A stretch of 64,000 nt of DNA from Sinohyriopsis cumingii (GCA_028554795.2 CM068838.1:130049428-130113427); one strand, 5' to 3'. Shown: positions 1 through 8,987, counted from the first letter of the stretch. Notes: generated by a model not told the origin, from the sequence alone. A program made the numbers and translations.

Positions 1-1
1 T

Positions 2-694
2 TTTACAGCCGAAATCAGAGCAATAGACCTTGCTCTGCAACATATAGAAAAGAACCGTATTTTAAACTGTATCATCTTCTCCGACTCGCTATCAGTACTC
101 CAGTCACTACACAATAGAAAACTGGAGAACCCATTATTGAAAAACATACTCATCAAAAATACCGAGCTGAGTGTCTCCCACAATATAATATACTGTTGGT
201 TACCTAGCCACATTGGTATTAAAGGTAACGAAAAAGCAGATCGTGCTGCTAAAATGGCCCTTTCTCAAGAACCATCTGATTTTAAAATACCATATACTGA
301 TTTTAAACCTTGTATCAGAAAGTTCTTACGTCAGAAGTGGCAGGCATCATGGAATGATGCTGTAAATAACAAACTTCATGCAATCAAACCAACTCTAGGA
401 GAATGGACTCCTTCCTACAGAACCATTCGTAGGGAGGAGGTAGTCATTGCAAGAATCCGAATTGGTCATACTTATATCACCCACACCCACATACTAAAAG
501 GTGAAGACCCACCAGAGTGCGTTTCTTGCAATGAACCATTCACTGTCAAGCACTTTATGATAGAGTGCTTTGACCTACAACCTACGCGCGATCGTTATTA
601 CATTGTGCATGACATGAAAGAACTTTTTGATAATATAAACATCACTCGTATTATAGAGTTCTTGAAAGCCGTAAATATTTACTCTAAACTCTGA
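2..694 (+). CDS. ORF2 C-terminal fragment: RNase H and CCHC region (copy A)
   Basis: The reading frame is open from base 2 to a TGA at 692-694, and no start is visible because the gene enters from outside the window. It begins at FTAEIRA, which carries the catalytic Glu of RNase H. It continues through the FSDSLS motif (catalytic Asp) and the LPSHIGIKGNEKAD motif (final catalytic Asp), and ends with a CX2CX7HX4C putative zinc-binding motif. It aligns along its full length with the last ~230 residues of ORF2 in copy B, with only a few substitutions. In the intact protein the RNase H would remove RNA from the RNA:cDNA hybrid during target-primed reverse transcription. The visible part has no stop or frameshift. 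Confidence 0.93.
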   Translation, partial: FTAEIRAIDLALQHIEKNRILNCIIFSDSLSVLQSLHNRKLENPLLKNILIKNTELSVSHNIIYCWLPSHIGIKGNEKADRAAKMALSQEPSDFKIPYTDFKPCIRKFLRQKWQASWNDAVNNKLHAIKPTLGEWTPSYRTIRREEVVIARIRIGHTYITHTHILKGEDPPECVSCNEPFTVKHFMIECFDLQPTRDRYYIVHDMKELFDNINITRIIEFLKAVNIYSKL

Positions 695-773
695 CTTTTA
701 TGCTATCACCTTGTGCAATTTTATGCAATATATATACCGTCCCATTTTAATACCTATTCATCTTTTTTACATC

Positions 774-942
774 TCCCGTTGATCGGGAAGCTTTATTTTG
801 CACCGTTACCATCTTACCGTTTTTAATTTCAACCATTTGTTCTTTTATATCGCTGGTCGATATAGAACCTTTTATAAGTTTTAAAAGATTATACAAGTAA
901 CACTTTGTTTGGCGCTAAATAGCCTAAAAGTGCTGATGCGCC
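774..942 (+). promoter_or_regulatory. 3'UTR stem-loops of the LINE (copy A)
   Basis: Three hairpins can be read by eye in the 3'UTR. H1 is tcccgttgatcggga (774-788, 5-bp stem). H2 is tatatcgctggtcgatata (846-864, perfect 7-bp stem). H3 pairs ggcgc (911-915) with gcgcc (938-942), just before the tail. All three are at the same distance from the ORF2 stop in copy B (8223-8237, 8296-8314, 8361-8392), and the H1 stem recurs with a changed base pair in the diverged relic at 1374-1390. Other LINEs have 3' stem-loops that the reverse transcriptase recognises. That role here is inferred. Confidence 0.6.
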
Positions 943-955
943 GTTAAAAAACAAA

Positions 956-978
956 CAATCAATCAATCAATCAATCAA
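956..978 (+). repeat. (CAAT)n tail of copy A
   Basis: This is a simple tetranucleotide tail that ends the element. Tail lengths differ among copies (for example 8400-8420, 14157-14172, 19316-19331), as expected for LINEs that end in short tandem repeats rather than poly(A). The last bases blend into the relic that follows. Confidence 0.9.
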
Positions 979-1269
979 AAAGTCTTTTCTTAGAGAGTGG
1001 CAGTCGTCGTAGAATAGTGCAGTGAATAGCAATATCAAACCAACCTTAGGAAACAAGGTAGTCATTGCAACCCACTCCTGCCTATTAAAAGGCGAAGACC
1101 AACCTGACTGTTTCTTGCAATGAACACTACATTGTAAAGCACGTTGTATTAGATTGCTTCCATCTACAAGCTACACGAGAACGTTACTACAATGAGGGGA
1201 CTTTCTGATGCAGTGGATGTGTCATGTATTTTAAAATTTTTGACGAAAGTTAACATTTATTCAGAATGA
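979..1269 (+). pseudogene. Decayed relic of a related LINE ORF2 C-terminus
   Basis: This is a strongly diverged, internally deleted copy of the ORF2 end. Recognisable blocks appear in the right order: the RKFLRQKWQ region (~979-1005), IKPTLG (~1035-1050), the VVIA segment (~1058-1070), LLKGED..C.SCNE around the CCHC motif (~1083-1125), VKH...DC (~1135-1160), and FLTKVNIYSE before a TGA at 1267-1269 (intact copies end FLKAVNIYSKL). At least two segments present in copy B are missing and the frame is broken. It is far more diverged than any other copy here, so it comes from an older insertion or a sister family. It directly abuts the tail of copy A. Confidence 0.8.
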
Positions 1270-1515
1270 TTATCTTGAGTTCGAAACTATTTTAAGTATT
1301 TCGTTAAAATATTTTGTTCTGTGAATCACCCTTTTTTATTTTTTATTGTTATAATTTGCAAGAATAATTTGGATCCCTCGTTGATAGGGAACCCTCATAT
1401 ATTTCCACTATATCTTCGTTGTGTTTTGTTTTTGTTATACCTTTATCGCTTTTATATAATAAACCTTTGTGATTAATTTTTCTCATACAACTCCTTTGCG
1501 GCGATATATAACCTT
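1270..1515 (+). mobile_element. 3'UTR of the relic LINE
   Basis: This follows the relic stop codon. It keeps a counterpart of the family hairpin: tccct, loop, aggga at 1374-1390, with gttgat in the loop as in the young copies. Further on, cggcgatatataacctt (~1498-1515) resembles the ggtcgatatagaacctt region of the young 3'UTR. The end is uncertain because no CAAT tail is preserved. Confidence 0.55.
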
Positions 1516-2666
1516 ACAGTAGTGGACATGTAAGAAAGATTGATGGTAGCTTCTCGTGGGTCCGTGGGTCTTTCCGGAGTTTTCTCGGGTTCTTCCTCCA
1601 CCATTCATATTTCCGCCATGTATAGCCTGTCTTGTGCTGAAAAATGGCGTTAAATCCTATAACAGCAACAACAACAGTAGTGGTGCGTTGCAAAATTTGC
1701 AGTCAATGAACCAATCACTTTTCCGAGATGCTTTTTTCAAGAAGACAAAGGCCCATGTCTAAAAGTCAGTCTACCCATTCTTTCTATCTTTCTTTCAGAT
1801 AATGAAACACGGTCCGATCCTTATATAATATATGTGTACCTGTTTCCCTGAATTGGTTTGCTGATACGTTTTTGTGATAAATTCCAGGCGATATTTGGAT
1901 GTACAAACAAAACCCCAACAATAAAATTTGTCGGACTAAAGATGGAATTGCCTACATCAGACTGTCTTTTGCACTTTGGTTTTGGTCGCATGTTGTTAAT
2001 TTTTTATTTTGTTTTTAGTGTAAACGCGATCATCGAAACGAACACATATATAAAACGTACATCGATTTTCTTTTGATTGTTCGATGCTTTGTGAATGCCA
2101 TTGACATTACTGCGAAGAAAGCATTTATTATAAACGTACATTTGGACATACGTGATTGAGATAACTAACAGGTATACTTTCCACAACATTCCCAAATAGC
2201 AAGCTTCCGTGCATTTGTCAAAATGTACATACCAATTAATTTGCCAGTCACTTTGGTTTCGTTTGCCGTATCCTAAAGATTTTTCAATCCTCTTGTTGAG
2301 CGGTAACGAAGCTGTTGAGAATATTCTACTGCGTAGTAAAAAAAAACCAATTTTTATAGGTCGTCAAACAATACTGGAATGGTAAAACTCTCTGCACGAT
2401 ATAAAATCATTAATACCAGTGCAGTAAAATTATCCAGAACATCGAGAAACGACCATATATAACCCCCATAAATAAAAGCGTTTTCAATTATCTAGTCGTA
2501 TTTAAATATGAATAAATTTATAACGATTATAAATGTATGCTATGATTAATGTTTCAGGTAGTGATTCGATTTAAGTTTCTGACCCATTCATTTGTATCAT
2601 TTCGTTCTCGTTTTCTATCCTAAATGCGATGTGTGACACGTGTTGAATATAATTAATTGGTTATAT
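1516..2666. other. Unassigned DNA between the relic and copy B
   Basis: I see no convincing gene here. The open frames (for example 1556-1762 and 1858-2076) are short and have no recognisable motif. The stretch ~1617-1675, with cttgtgctgaaaaatggcg followed by ttaaatcc and then an interrupted CAA-rich run, resembles the 3' end of a SINE or LINE with a CAA-type tail, but this is a weak call. The rest is AT-rich intergenic-looking sequence. Its last bases carry the target site of copy B. Confidence 0.5.
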
Positions 2667-2685
2667 TCCAGCAATAAATTAGTCA
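2667..2685 (+). repeat. Target-site duplication, left of copy B
   Basis: The 19-mer tccagcaataaattagtca lies immediately before the CCCCC start of copy B and is repeated exactly at 8421-8439, immediately after the CAAT tail of copy B. A direct repeat flanking the element is the hallmark of target-primed insertion. The right copy is also the left flank of copy C. Confidence 0.85.
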
Positions 2686-3233
2686 CCCCCTGCGGGTCCG
2701 GGGTTGTAGAATTGGCCCGACGTGCCTCGCTACGTGTCGTAAAAGGCGACTAAGTAGAGGCAACCTGTTTGCCGTGGGTTGCGTCCCGTGTCGGGGGAGG
2801 AAAGGATCCTGGTAGTTGAGCAGTTCCCTGCAATACACTACTTTGGCCTCTACTTCTCTTAGACGGGTGGTCGGGATGGGCCCGGTTCCGACAAATCGGC
2901 TGGTCACGCCGAGCCCTAGGAGGTCTTTATTAACTTTCTCACCTTCTTTCTCTCTCTCCTTGTATCTCTCTTGATGCCACCGTTGCCCCTATATTCTTTT
3001 CCTTTATATTTCCCTTTTCCAAGTCTTAGAAGGCTTCCTAGAAGGCGGTGGCTTAACGGGTCAATCGGGGGGTAATTTTACCGACCTTAGAAATTGGCGA
3101 CTTCAGGGTCATTCAAAGGTAATTTTATCAACTGAGTATGGCATCTGTGTATCCCTGACACTTGAAAAGTGTCCCCTTGTTGGGCTCCTTGGTGGGTGGG
3201 GAGCACGGGTGCTGAATTTTTATTCAAGCCAAA
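2686..3233 (+). promoter_or_regulatory. 5'UTR and presumed internal promoter (copy B)
   Basis: The leader starts at CCCCCTGCGGG, exactly where the other full-length copies start. It has a GC-rich first ~250 nt, a long pyrimidine tract (~2934-2972), and a perfect 7-bp hairpin gacacttgaaaagtgtc (3157-3173) about 60 nt before the ORF1 ATG. In copies E-H one stem base is changed (gacactt to ggcactt), which still allows a G-U pair. Full-length LINEs carry an internal promoter in this region. I see no TATA box, and the exact promoter elements are not identifiable by eye. Relative to E-J it lacks 5 nt (ggctt) near 2824. Confidence 0.6.
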
Positions 3234-4400
3234 ATGGAAAATCAAAAAAATCAAAATAAGCGTACCAAAACGGGAACCGACTCAGATGATGAACCATGTA
3301 GTGTGGAATCGTTTCCTCGCTTCATGGTCATCAAATCAAAAGATGAAACCAAACCCCTAGCCGCACTATCGCCATTTATAATCGAAAAGACTATACTTGG
3401 ATTAGTCGGCAAACCAAAAAGCGTTAAAAAGATTAAATCAGGTGGTCTGCTTGTGGAGTGCGAACGTAAAGCACACACAGAGAACATTCAAAAAATTCAA
3501 GCATTTCATGACATCCCAGTGACTTGTTTCGCACACACATCTCTAAATACATCAAAAGGCGTCATTCGTTGCCGTGACTTGGCTGGAGTCAGCGACAAAG
3601 ACATCGTAGAGGGGATGAAAAGTGAAGGTGTCACTGCAGTTCGTAGGATTCGTATCAAACGAAACAACGATCTGCAAGACACCAACACCATTATACTCAC
3701 CTTCAACAGACCAACGGTACCTAAAGTTGTCAAAGTTGGGTTCTTACAAGTTAGGGTTGAGGTATACATACCAAATCCCCTCCGATGCTACAAATGTCAA
3801 AAATACGGTCATCATGAAGACCGCTGCTCCAGAAACCAAGTATGTGGACGATGTGGAGACCCTTCTCATCGGGAATCCGAGTGCAAAGCCACTCCGCATT
3901 GCGTCAACTGCGGCAAGGAACACCATGCAAATTCAAAAGATTGCGATATATGGAAACAGGAGAAGGAAATCCAAAGGATCAAATACACATCCAACATCCC
4001 GTATCCAGAGGCCAGGAAGCTTGTACAAAATAGAACATCACTCCCCGGCCCATCCTTCTCAACCATAGTAAAAAGCAATCAAAAAGCAACGAAAGACGCC
4101 CAAACCCAAACAGACCCACCTGAATCCCCTTCCGTCTCGAACATATCGCATTACAAACCCCCAAAAAACTCAACATCGACGCAAACAACGTTCAACAATC
4201 CTCCACCATCAAAATCACCAAAGAGTAAGAAAAAGTCGACAGGAAATAGGCAGCAAAAAGGGTCTGATGACCCAATAAAACTGCACAATAGGTTTGGAGA
4301 CTTTGAGGATATGGATGCAGAAGAATCTGCTCCATGTCCTCAAGGTGGCTCCAGACCTAACAACAAAAAATTCACCCCCGTACTTCCTCCAGATAAATAA
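3234..4400 (+). CDS. ORF1: gag-like nucleic-acid-binding protein (copy B)
   Basis: This 388-aa protein should coat the element RNA and act as a chaperone during retrotransposition. Residues ~24-180 form the conserved block (FPRFMVI, LNTSKGVIRCRDL, VRRIRIKR, FNRPTVPKVVKVGF) that precedes the zinc knuckles in LINE gag-like proteins and probably folds as an RRM-like domain. Three knuckles follow: C185-C188-H193-C198, C204-C207-H212-C217, and a variant C223-C226-H231-C237 with five residues before the last Cys. The C-terminal third is low-complexity, rich in Lys, Ser, Gln and Pro. The ATG has A at -3 and G at +4, a good eukaryotic start context. ORF2 begins 62 nt downstream in a different frame. 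The N-terminus differs from all other copies. Confidence 0.92.
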   Translation: MENQKNQNKRTKTGTDSDDEPCSVESFPRFMVIKSKDETKPLAALSPFIIEKTILGLVGKPKSVKKIKSGGLLVECERKAHTENIQKIQAFHDIPVTCFAHTSLNTSKGVIRCRDLAGVSDKDIVEGMKSEGVTAVRRIRIKRNNDLQDTNTIILTFNRPTVPKVVKVGFLQVRVEVYIPNPLRCYKCQKYGHHEDRCSRNQVCGRCGDPSHRESECKATPHCVNCGKEHHANSKDCDIWKQEKEIQRIKYTSNIPYPEARKLVQNRTSLPGPSFSTIVKSNQKATKDAQTQTDPPESPSVSNISHYKPPKNSTSTQTTFNNPPPSKSPKSKKKSTGNRQQKGSDDPIKLHNRFGDFEDMDAEESAPCPQGGSRPNNKKFTPVLPPDK

Positions 4401-4462
4401 CCAAAGACATTGCCTCCGCGAAAGGACTAATCTAGCTCCAGAATCTTCAATATTAACTTGTA

Positions 4463-7400
4463 ATGAAGAACACCATCATACAATGGAACTGTAGAGGACT
4501 TAAAGCCAACTACAATGATATTCTTTTGCTCTTAAACGAACGTGATCCTGCAGTACTATGTCTTCAGGAAACATTTTTGAAAGATACAGATAACATCACA
4601 CTTAAAAACTACTCCCTGTTTAACAACTACTCTCATAATGTTGATAGGGCATCAGGAGGAGTTTCTGTTATTGTGAACAACAGAGCTCCTCATAGCTTCA
4701 TTCATTTAAACACCAATTTACAAGCCATTGCTGTAAGCGTCACTCTACATAGAGTGATTACATTTTGCTCTATTTATTTACCACCAAACACTAACCTAGT
4801 ACCAAACGAACTCGACAATCTTGTTCAACAGCTTCCCGCACCCTTTGTTTTACTCGGGGATTTTAATGCCCATAACATTTTATGGGGATCGAATCATATA
4901 AGTGACAGAGGTCGCAAAGTTGAAGACTTTATTTCTAGACACGATCTGTGTCTATATAATACCAAAACACCTACATATTTACACCCAGGCACGGGTACAT
5001 ACACAAGCATCGATTTGACAATTTGTTCTCCTTCTCTGCTTTTGGACTATGAATGGAAGGTCGCTGATGACCTTCATAGCAGCGATCACTTCCCAATCTT
5101 TCTTGTAAATCTTAACTCTACAGTCGATGAAGTAATTCCACAATGGAATTTAAAGAAGGCCGACTGGGCCAAGTTTGAAACACTGTGTAAAACTAGGCTG
5201 AATGAGGATACAGTTTTCAATGTTGACGACACCATTCAGCATTTTACATCTATTTTAATAGAGATTGCAGAAGAATCCATTCCCAAGTCCTCGCCATATT
5301 GTAAAAGAACCCAAAAACCTTGGGTCACTAAGGAATGTAAGGAAGCCATTAAACTACGCCGAGAAGCATTAAGGAAATTTAATAATCAACCGACGCCCGA
5401 AAACTTAAATATATATCGTATTGCCCGGGCCAAAGCTCGCCGCATAATCAAAGAAAGTAAAAGAGCATCATGGAAGAAGTATGTTTCTTCTTTAAACTCT
5501 CGTTCCTCTGTTAAAAAAGTTTGGGACACTATACGCAAAATAAACGGAAAGAGAAAGCAAAACCCTCTCCGACATCTGACACTGAACAATAAGAACTTTA
5601 GTTCAAAACGTGACATTGCAAATATTCTTGCTGACAGTTTCTCGAAATATTCCTCATCATCTAATTATTCAGAAGCCTTCCGAAAACTTAAAACTCAAAA
5701 AGAAAAGTCACGTTTAAAATTCACATCCAACAACTCGGAAAGTTATAATCAATTGTTCTCACTATCGGAGCTTAGGGAGGCTTTAGATAAGGCCCATGAT
5801 ACATCCGCTGGGCCTGACGAGATACATTACCAGTTTCTGAAACACCTTCCAGAATCATCATTAACATCTCTTTTGAAACTCTTCAATGATTTATGGATTA
5901 CTGGTAATGTACCAAAAATCTGGAAAGAAGCAACTGTAATACCAGTCCCCAAACCCGGCAAAGATAGCGAAGACCCCAACAGCTATCGACCAATTGCACT
6001 CACAAGCTGTGTGTGCAAAACAATGGAACGAATGATCAATTCTCGGCTTGTCTGGTATTTGGAAACTAACAATTTAATATCTCCTTTCCAAAGTGGCTTT
6101 CGATATGGCCGGAGCACCAATGATCATCTGGTTAGACTAGAAACATTCATTCGCGATGCATTTATTAAGAAAGAACATTTAGTAGCGGTTTTCTTTGATT
6201 TAGAAAAGGCCTATGACACGACATGGAAGTACGGGATACTAAATGACCTGAACGATCTAGGTCTAAAAGGCCGTCTGCCCTCTTTCATATCCAGCTTTCT
6301 CTCCGACAGAGAATTCAAAGTACGAGTGGGCTCTACCCTCTCAGATCTGCACGAACAAGAGATGGGTGTGCCCCAGGGCAGTATTTTATCTGTGACGCTC
6401 TTTAACATCAAAATTAATAGCATCACCAAGTGTTTGACTCCTGGTGTGGATTGCTCGTTATACGTTGATGATTTTCTAATATGTTATCGGTCAAAGCACA
6501 TGCATACAATTGAAAGACAACTGCAGCAAAATATAAACAAAATTCAAAATTGGGCCAGTGGAAACGGTTTCAAATTCTCGAAATCAAAAACGGTATGCAT
6601 GCATTTCTGTCAACTACGAGAACATCACGATGAACCGAACCTCACGCTGGATGGAACACCTATTCCAGTTGTTGAGGAAACCAAATTTTTAGGTATAATC
6701 TTTGACAGAAAACTGACCTTTATTCCACACCTAAAGAACTTAAAAGCTAAATGCTTAAAAGCACTTAACCTACTTAAAGTAGTAGCGCACACTGACTGGG
6801 GTGCTGATAGAAAAGTCATCCTAAGTTTATACAGAACGTTTATTCGCTCCAAAGTGGACTATGGTTGCGTTGTGTATGGTTCAGCCAGAAAATCGTATCT
6901 TAAAATGCTTGATCCAATTCATCATCAGGGAATAAGACTGGCTCTGGGAGCATTTAAAACATCCCCGTGTGAAAGCCTTCTAGCTGAGGCGAATGAACCA
7001 CCGTTATCGCATCGTAGAGAAATGCTTTCCGCACAGTATGCTCTCAAATTAAAATCAAACCCTCTGAATCCTGCTTTTTCGGCTGTTTTTCAACCCAAAT
7101 ACAAAACTTTATACGAAAATAAACCAAACGCCATACCTTCCTTTGGCATTAGAATATCATCCAGCCTTGACACTACAAATATAGATCTTTCTAAAATTCA
7201 GAAAACATCGATCTCTGAAACACCACCCTGGCTAATTAAACAACCAAAAGTACGTTTTACGCTACACGATAGAAAAAAATCCGAAACAAACCCTTCTATC
7301 TTCCACAACTCTTACCATGAACTCCTCACCGAATTTAAAAACTACACGAGAATTTACACTGATGGATCAAAGGATGAGGAAAAGGCTGCTGCAGCCTTTG

Positions 7401-8143
7401 TTTGTGGAAATCACACAACGCAAGTTCGCTTACCAAATGGAGCATCAATTTTTACAGCCGAAATCAGAGCAATAGACCTTGCTCTGCAACATATAGAAAA
7501 GAACCGTATTTTAAACTGTATCATCTTCTCCGACTCGCTATCAGTACTCCAGTCACTACACAATAGAAAACTGGGGAACCCATTATTGAAAAACATACTC
7601 GTAAAAAATACCGAGCTGAGTGTCTCCCACAATATAATATACTGTTGGTTACCTAGCCACATTGGTATTAAAGGTAACGAAAAAGCAGATCGCGCTGCTA
7701 AAATGGCCCTTTCTCAAGAACCAACTGATTTTAAAATACCATATACTGATTTTAAACCTTGTATCAGAAAGTTCTTACGCCAGAAGTGGCAGGCATCATG
7801 GAATGATGCTGTAAATAACAAACTTCACGCAATCAAACCGACTCTAGGAGAATGGACTCCTTCCTACAGAACCATTCGTAGGGAGGAGGTAGTCATTGCA
7901 AGAATCCGAATTGGTCATACTTTTATCACCCACACCCACATACTAAAAGGTGACGACCCACCAGAGTGCGTTTCTTGCAATGAACCATTCACTGTCAAGC
8001 ACTTTATGATAGAGTGCTTTGACCTACAACCAACGCGCGATCGTTATTACATTGTGCATGACATGAAAGAACTTTTTGATAATATAAACATCACTCGTAT
8101 TATAGAGTTCTTGAAAGCCGTAAATATTTACTCTAAACTCTGA
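4463..8143 (+). CDS. ORF2: endonuclease / reverse transcriptase / RNase H polyprotein (copy B)
   Basis: This is a 1226-aa enzyme for target-primed reverse transcription. The N-terminal APE-type endonuclease (~1-215) has QWNCRG at 7-12, LQET with catalytic E36, GDFNAHN at 132-138 (D133, N135) and SSDHFP with the catalytic D208/H209 pair. The reverse transcriptase (~430-790) has AGPD, the palm motif FDLEKAYD (D579), GVPQGSILS and YVDD at 667-670, followed by FLGIIFD. RNase H (~960-1085) has TDGSK (D967), AEIRA (E1000), SDS (D1024) and GNEKAD (D1076). A C-terminal CX2CX7HX4C motif spans 1169-1185. Every catalytic residue I can place is present. Translation presumably depends on reinitiation after ORF1, 62 nt upstream, since no frameshift signal joins them. 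Confidence 0.95.
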   Translation: MKNTIIQWNCRGLKANYNDILLLLNERDPAVLCLQETFLKDTDNITLKNYSLFNNYSHNVDRASGGVSVIVNNRAPHSFIHLNTNLQAIAVSVTLHRVITFCSIYLPPNTNLVPNELDNLVQQLPAPFVLLGDFNAHNILWGSNHISDRGRKVEDFISRHDLCLYNTKTPTYLHPGTGTYTSIDLTICSPSLLLDYEWKVADDLHSSDHFPIFLVNLNSTVDEVIPQWNLKKADWAKFETLCKTRLNEDTVFNVDDTIQHFTSILIEIAEESIPKSSPYCKRTQKPWVTKECKEAIKLRREALRKFNNQPTPENLNIYRIARAKARRIIKESKRASWKKYVSSLNSRSSVKKVWDTIRKINGKRKQNPLRHLTLNNKNFSSKRDIANILADSFSKYSSSSNYSEAFRKLKTQKEKSRLKFTSNNSESYNQLFSLSELREALDKAHDTSAGPDEIHYQFLKHLPESSLTSLLKLFNDLWITGNVPKIWKEATVIPVPKPGKDSEDPNSYRPIALTSCVCKTMERMINSRLVWYLETNNLISPFQSGFRYGRSTNDHLVRLETFIRDAFIKKEHLVAVFFDLEKAYDTTWKYGILNDLNDLGLKGRLPSFISSFLSDREFKVRVGSTLSDLHEQEMGVPQGSILSVTLFNIKINSITKCLTPGVDCSLYVDDFLICYRSKHMHTIERQLQQNINKIQNWASGNGFKFSKSKTVCMHFCQLREHHDEPNLTLDGTPIPVVEETKFLGIIFDRKLTFIPHLKNLKAKCLKALNLLKVVAHTDWGADRKVILSLYRTFIRSKVDYGCVVYGSARKSYLKMLDPIHHQGIRLALGAFKTSPCESLLAEANEPPLSHRREMLSAQYALKLKSNPLNPAFSAVFQPKYKTLYENKPNAIPSFGIRISSSLDTTNIDLSKIQKTSISETPPWLIKQPKVRFTLHDRKKSETNPSIFHNSYHELLTEFKNYTRIYTDGSKDEEKAAAAFVCGNHTTQVRLPNGASIFTAEIRAIDLALQHIEKNRILNCIIFSDSLSVLQSLHNRKLGNPLLKNILVKNTELSVSHNIIYCWLPSHIGIKGNEKADRAAKMALSQEPTDFKIPYTDFKPCIRKFLRQKWQASWNDAVNNKLHAIKPTLGEWTPSYRTIRREEVVIARIRIGHTFITHTHILKGDDPPECVSCNEPFTVKHFMIECFDLQPTRDRYYIVHDMKELFDNINITRIIEFLKAVNIYSKL

Positions 8144-8420
8144 CTTTTATGCTATCACCTTGTGCAGTTTTATGCAATATATATACCGTCCCATTTTAAT
8201 ACCTATTGATCATTTTTACATCTCCCGTTGAGCGGGAACCTTTATTTTGCACCGTTATCATCTTACCGTTTTTTAATTTCAACCATTTGTTCTTTTATAT
8301 CGCTGGTCGATATAGGACCTTTTATAAGTTTTAAAAGATTATAGAAATAACACTTTGTTTGGCGCTAAATAGCCTAACAGTGCCGATGCGCCGTTAAAAA
8401 TCAATCAATCAATCAATCAA

Positions 8421-8439
8421 TCCAGCAATAAATTAGTCA
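8421..8439 (+). repeat. Target-site duplication, right of copy B and left of copy C
   Basis: This is an exact repeat of 2667-2685 following the CAAT tail of copy B. Copy C begins at the very next base, so this 19-mer serves both as the right flank of B and the left flank of C. Confidence 0.85.
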
Positions 8440-8987
8440 CCCCCTGCGGGTCCGGGGTTGTAGAATTGGCCCGACGTGCCTCGCTACGTGTCGTAAAAGG
8501 CGACTAAGTAGAGGCAACCTGTTTGCCGTGGGTTGCGTCCCGTGTCGGGGGAGGAAAGGATCCTGGTAGTTGAGCAGTTCCCTGCAATACACTACTTTGG
8601 CCTCTACTTCTCTTAGACGGGTGGTCGGGATGGGCCCGGTTCCGACAAATCGGCTGGTCACGCCGAGCCCTAGGAGGTCTTTATTAACTTTCTCACCTTC
8701 TTTCTCTCTCTCCTTGTATCTCTCTTGATGCCACCGTTGCCCCTATATTCTTTTCCTTTATATTTCCCTTTTCCAAGTCTTAGAAGGCTTCCTAGAAGGC
8801 GGTGGCTTAACGGGTCAATCGGGGGGTAATTTTACCGACCTTAGAAATTGGCGACTTCAGGGTCATTCAAAGGTAATTTTATCAACTGAGTATGGCATCT
8901 GTGTATCCCTGACACTTGAAAAGTGTCCCCTTGTTGGGCTCCTTGGTGGGTGGGGAGCACGGGTGCTGAATTTTTAATCTAGCCATC

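Larger units (their letters stand above)
1..978 (+). mobile_element. LINE copy A, 3' end only (cut by window start)
   Basis: This is the last ~1 kb of an I-group non-LTR retrotransposon. It holds the RNase H and C-terminal part of ORF2, a 3'UTR (695-955) and a (CAAT)n tail (956-978). The 3'UTR is almost identical to that of copies H and I and unlike the D/E/F/G type. The tail runs straight into an older relic of a related element. The 5' part lies outside the window, so its completeness and target-site duplication cannot be judged. Confidence 0.95.
2686..8420 (+). mobile_element. Full-length I-group LINE, copy B
   Basis: This is a complete element: 5'UTR 2686-3233, ORF1 3234-4400, ORF2 4463-8143, 3'UTR to ~8399 and CAAT tail to 8420. 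A perfect 19-bp target-site duplication flanks it. Both ORFs are uninterrupted and keep their catalytic and zinc-binding residues, so this copy could be mobile. Its body is clearly diverged from C and E-J across ORF1 and much of ORF2. Its first 537 bases plus the flank are identical to those of copy C. ORF1, ORF2 and RNase H together point to the I group (I/Nimb-like). Jockey-type elements normally lack RNase H. Confidence 0.93.

Noticed and set aside
956..978. CAAT repeats as a CRISPR-like or satellite array
   Set aside because: They are short simple-sequence tails at the end of each LINE with no spacers, which matches the end type of several LINE families.
1556..2076. Short open frames between the relic and copy B as host exons
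   Set aside because: They show no splice-site pattern I can defend, no domain and no conservation within the window.
2686..2800. HDV-like or hammerhead ribozyme at the 5' end
   Set aside because: I tried to place the P1/P2/P3 helices by eye and could not. It is kept only as a test in the findings, not as a feature.
2683..2907. A 74-aa minus-strand frame in the 5'UTR of B and C (60 aa in others)
   Set aside because: It overlaps the GC-rich leader, is changed in length by the 5-nt ggctt difference between copies, and has no known motif.
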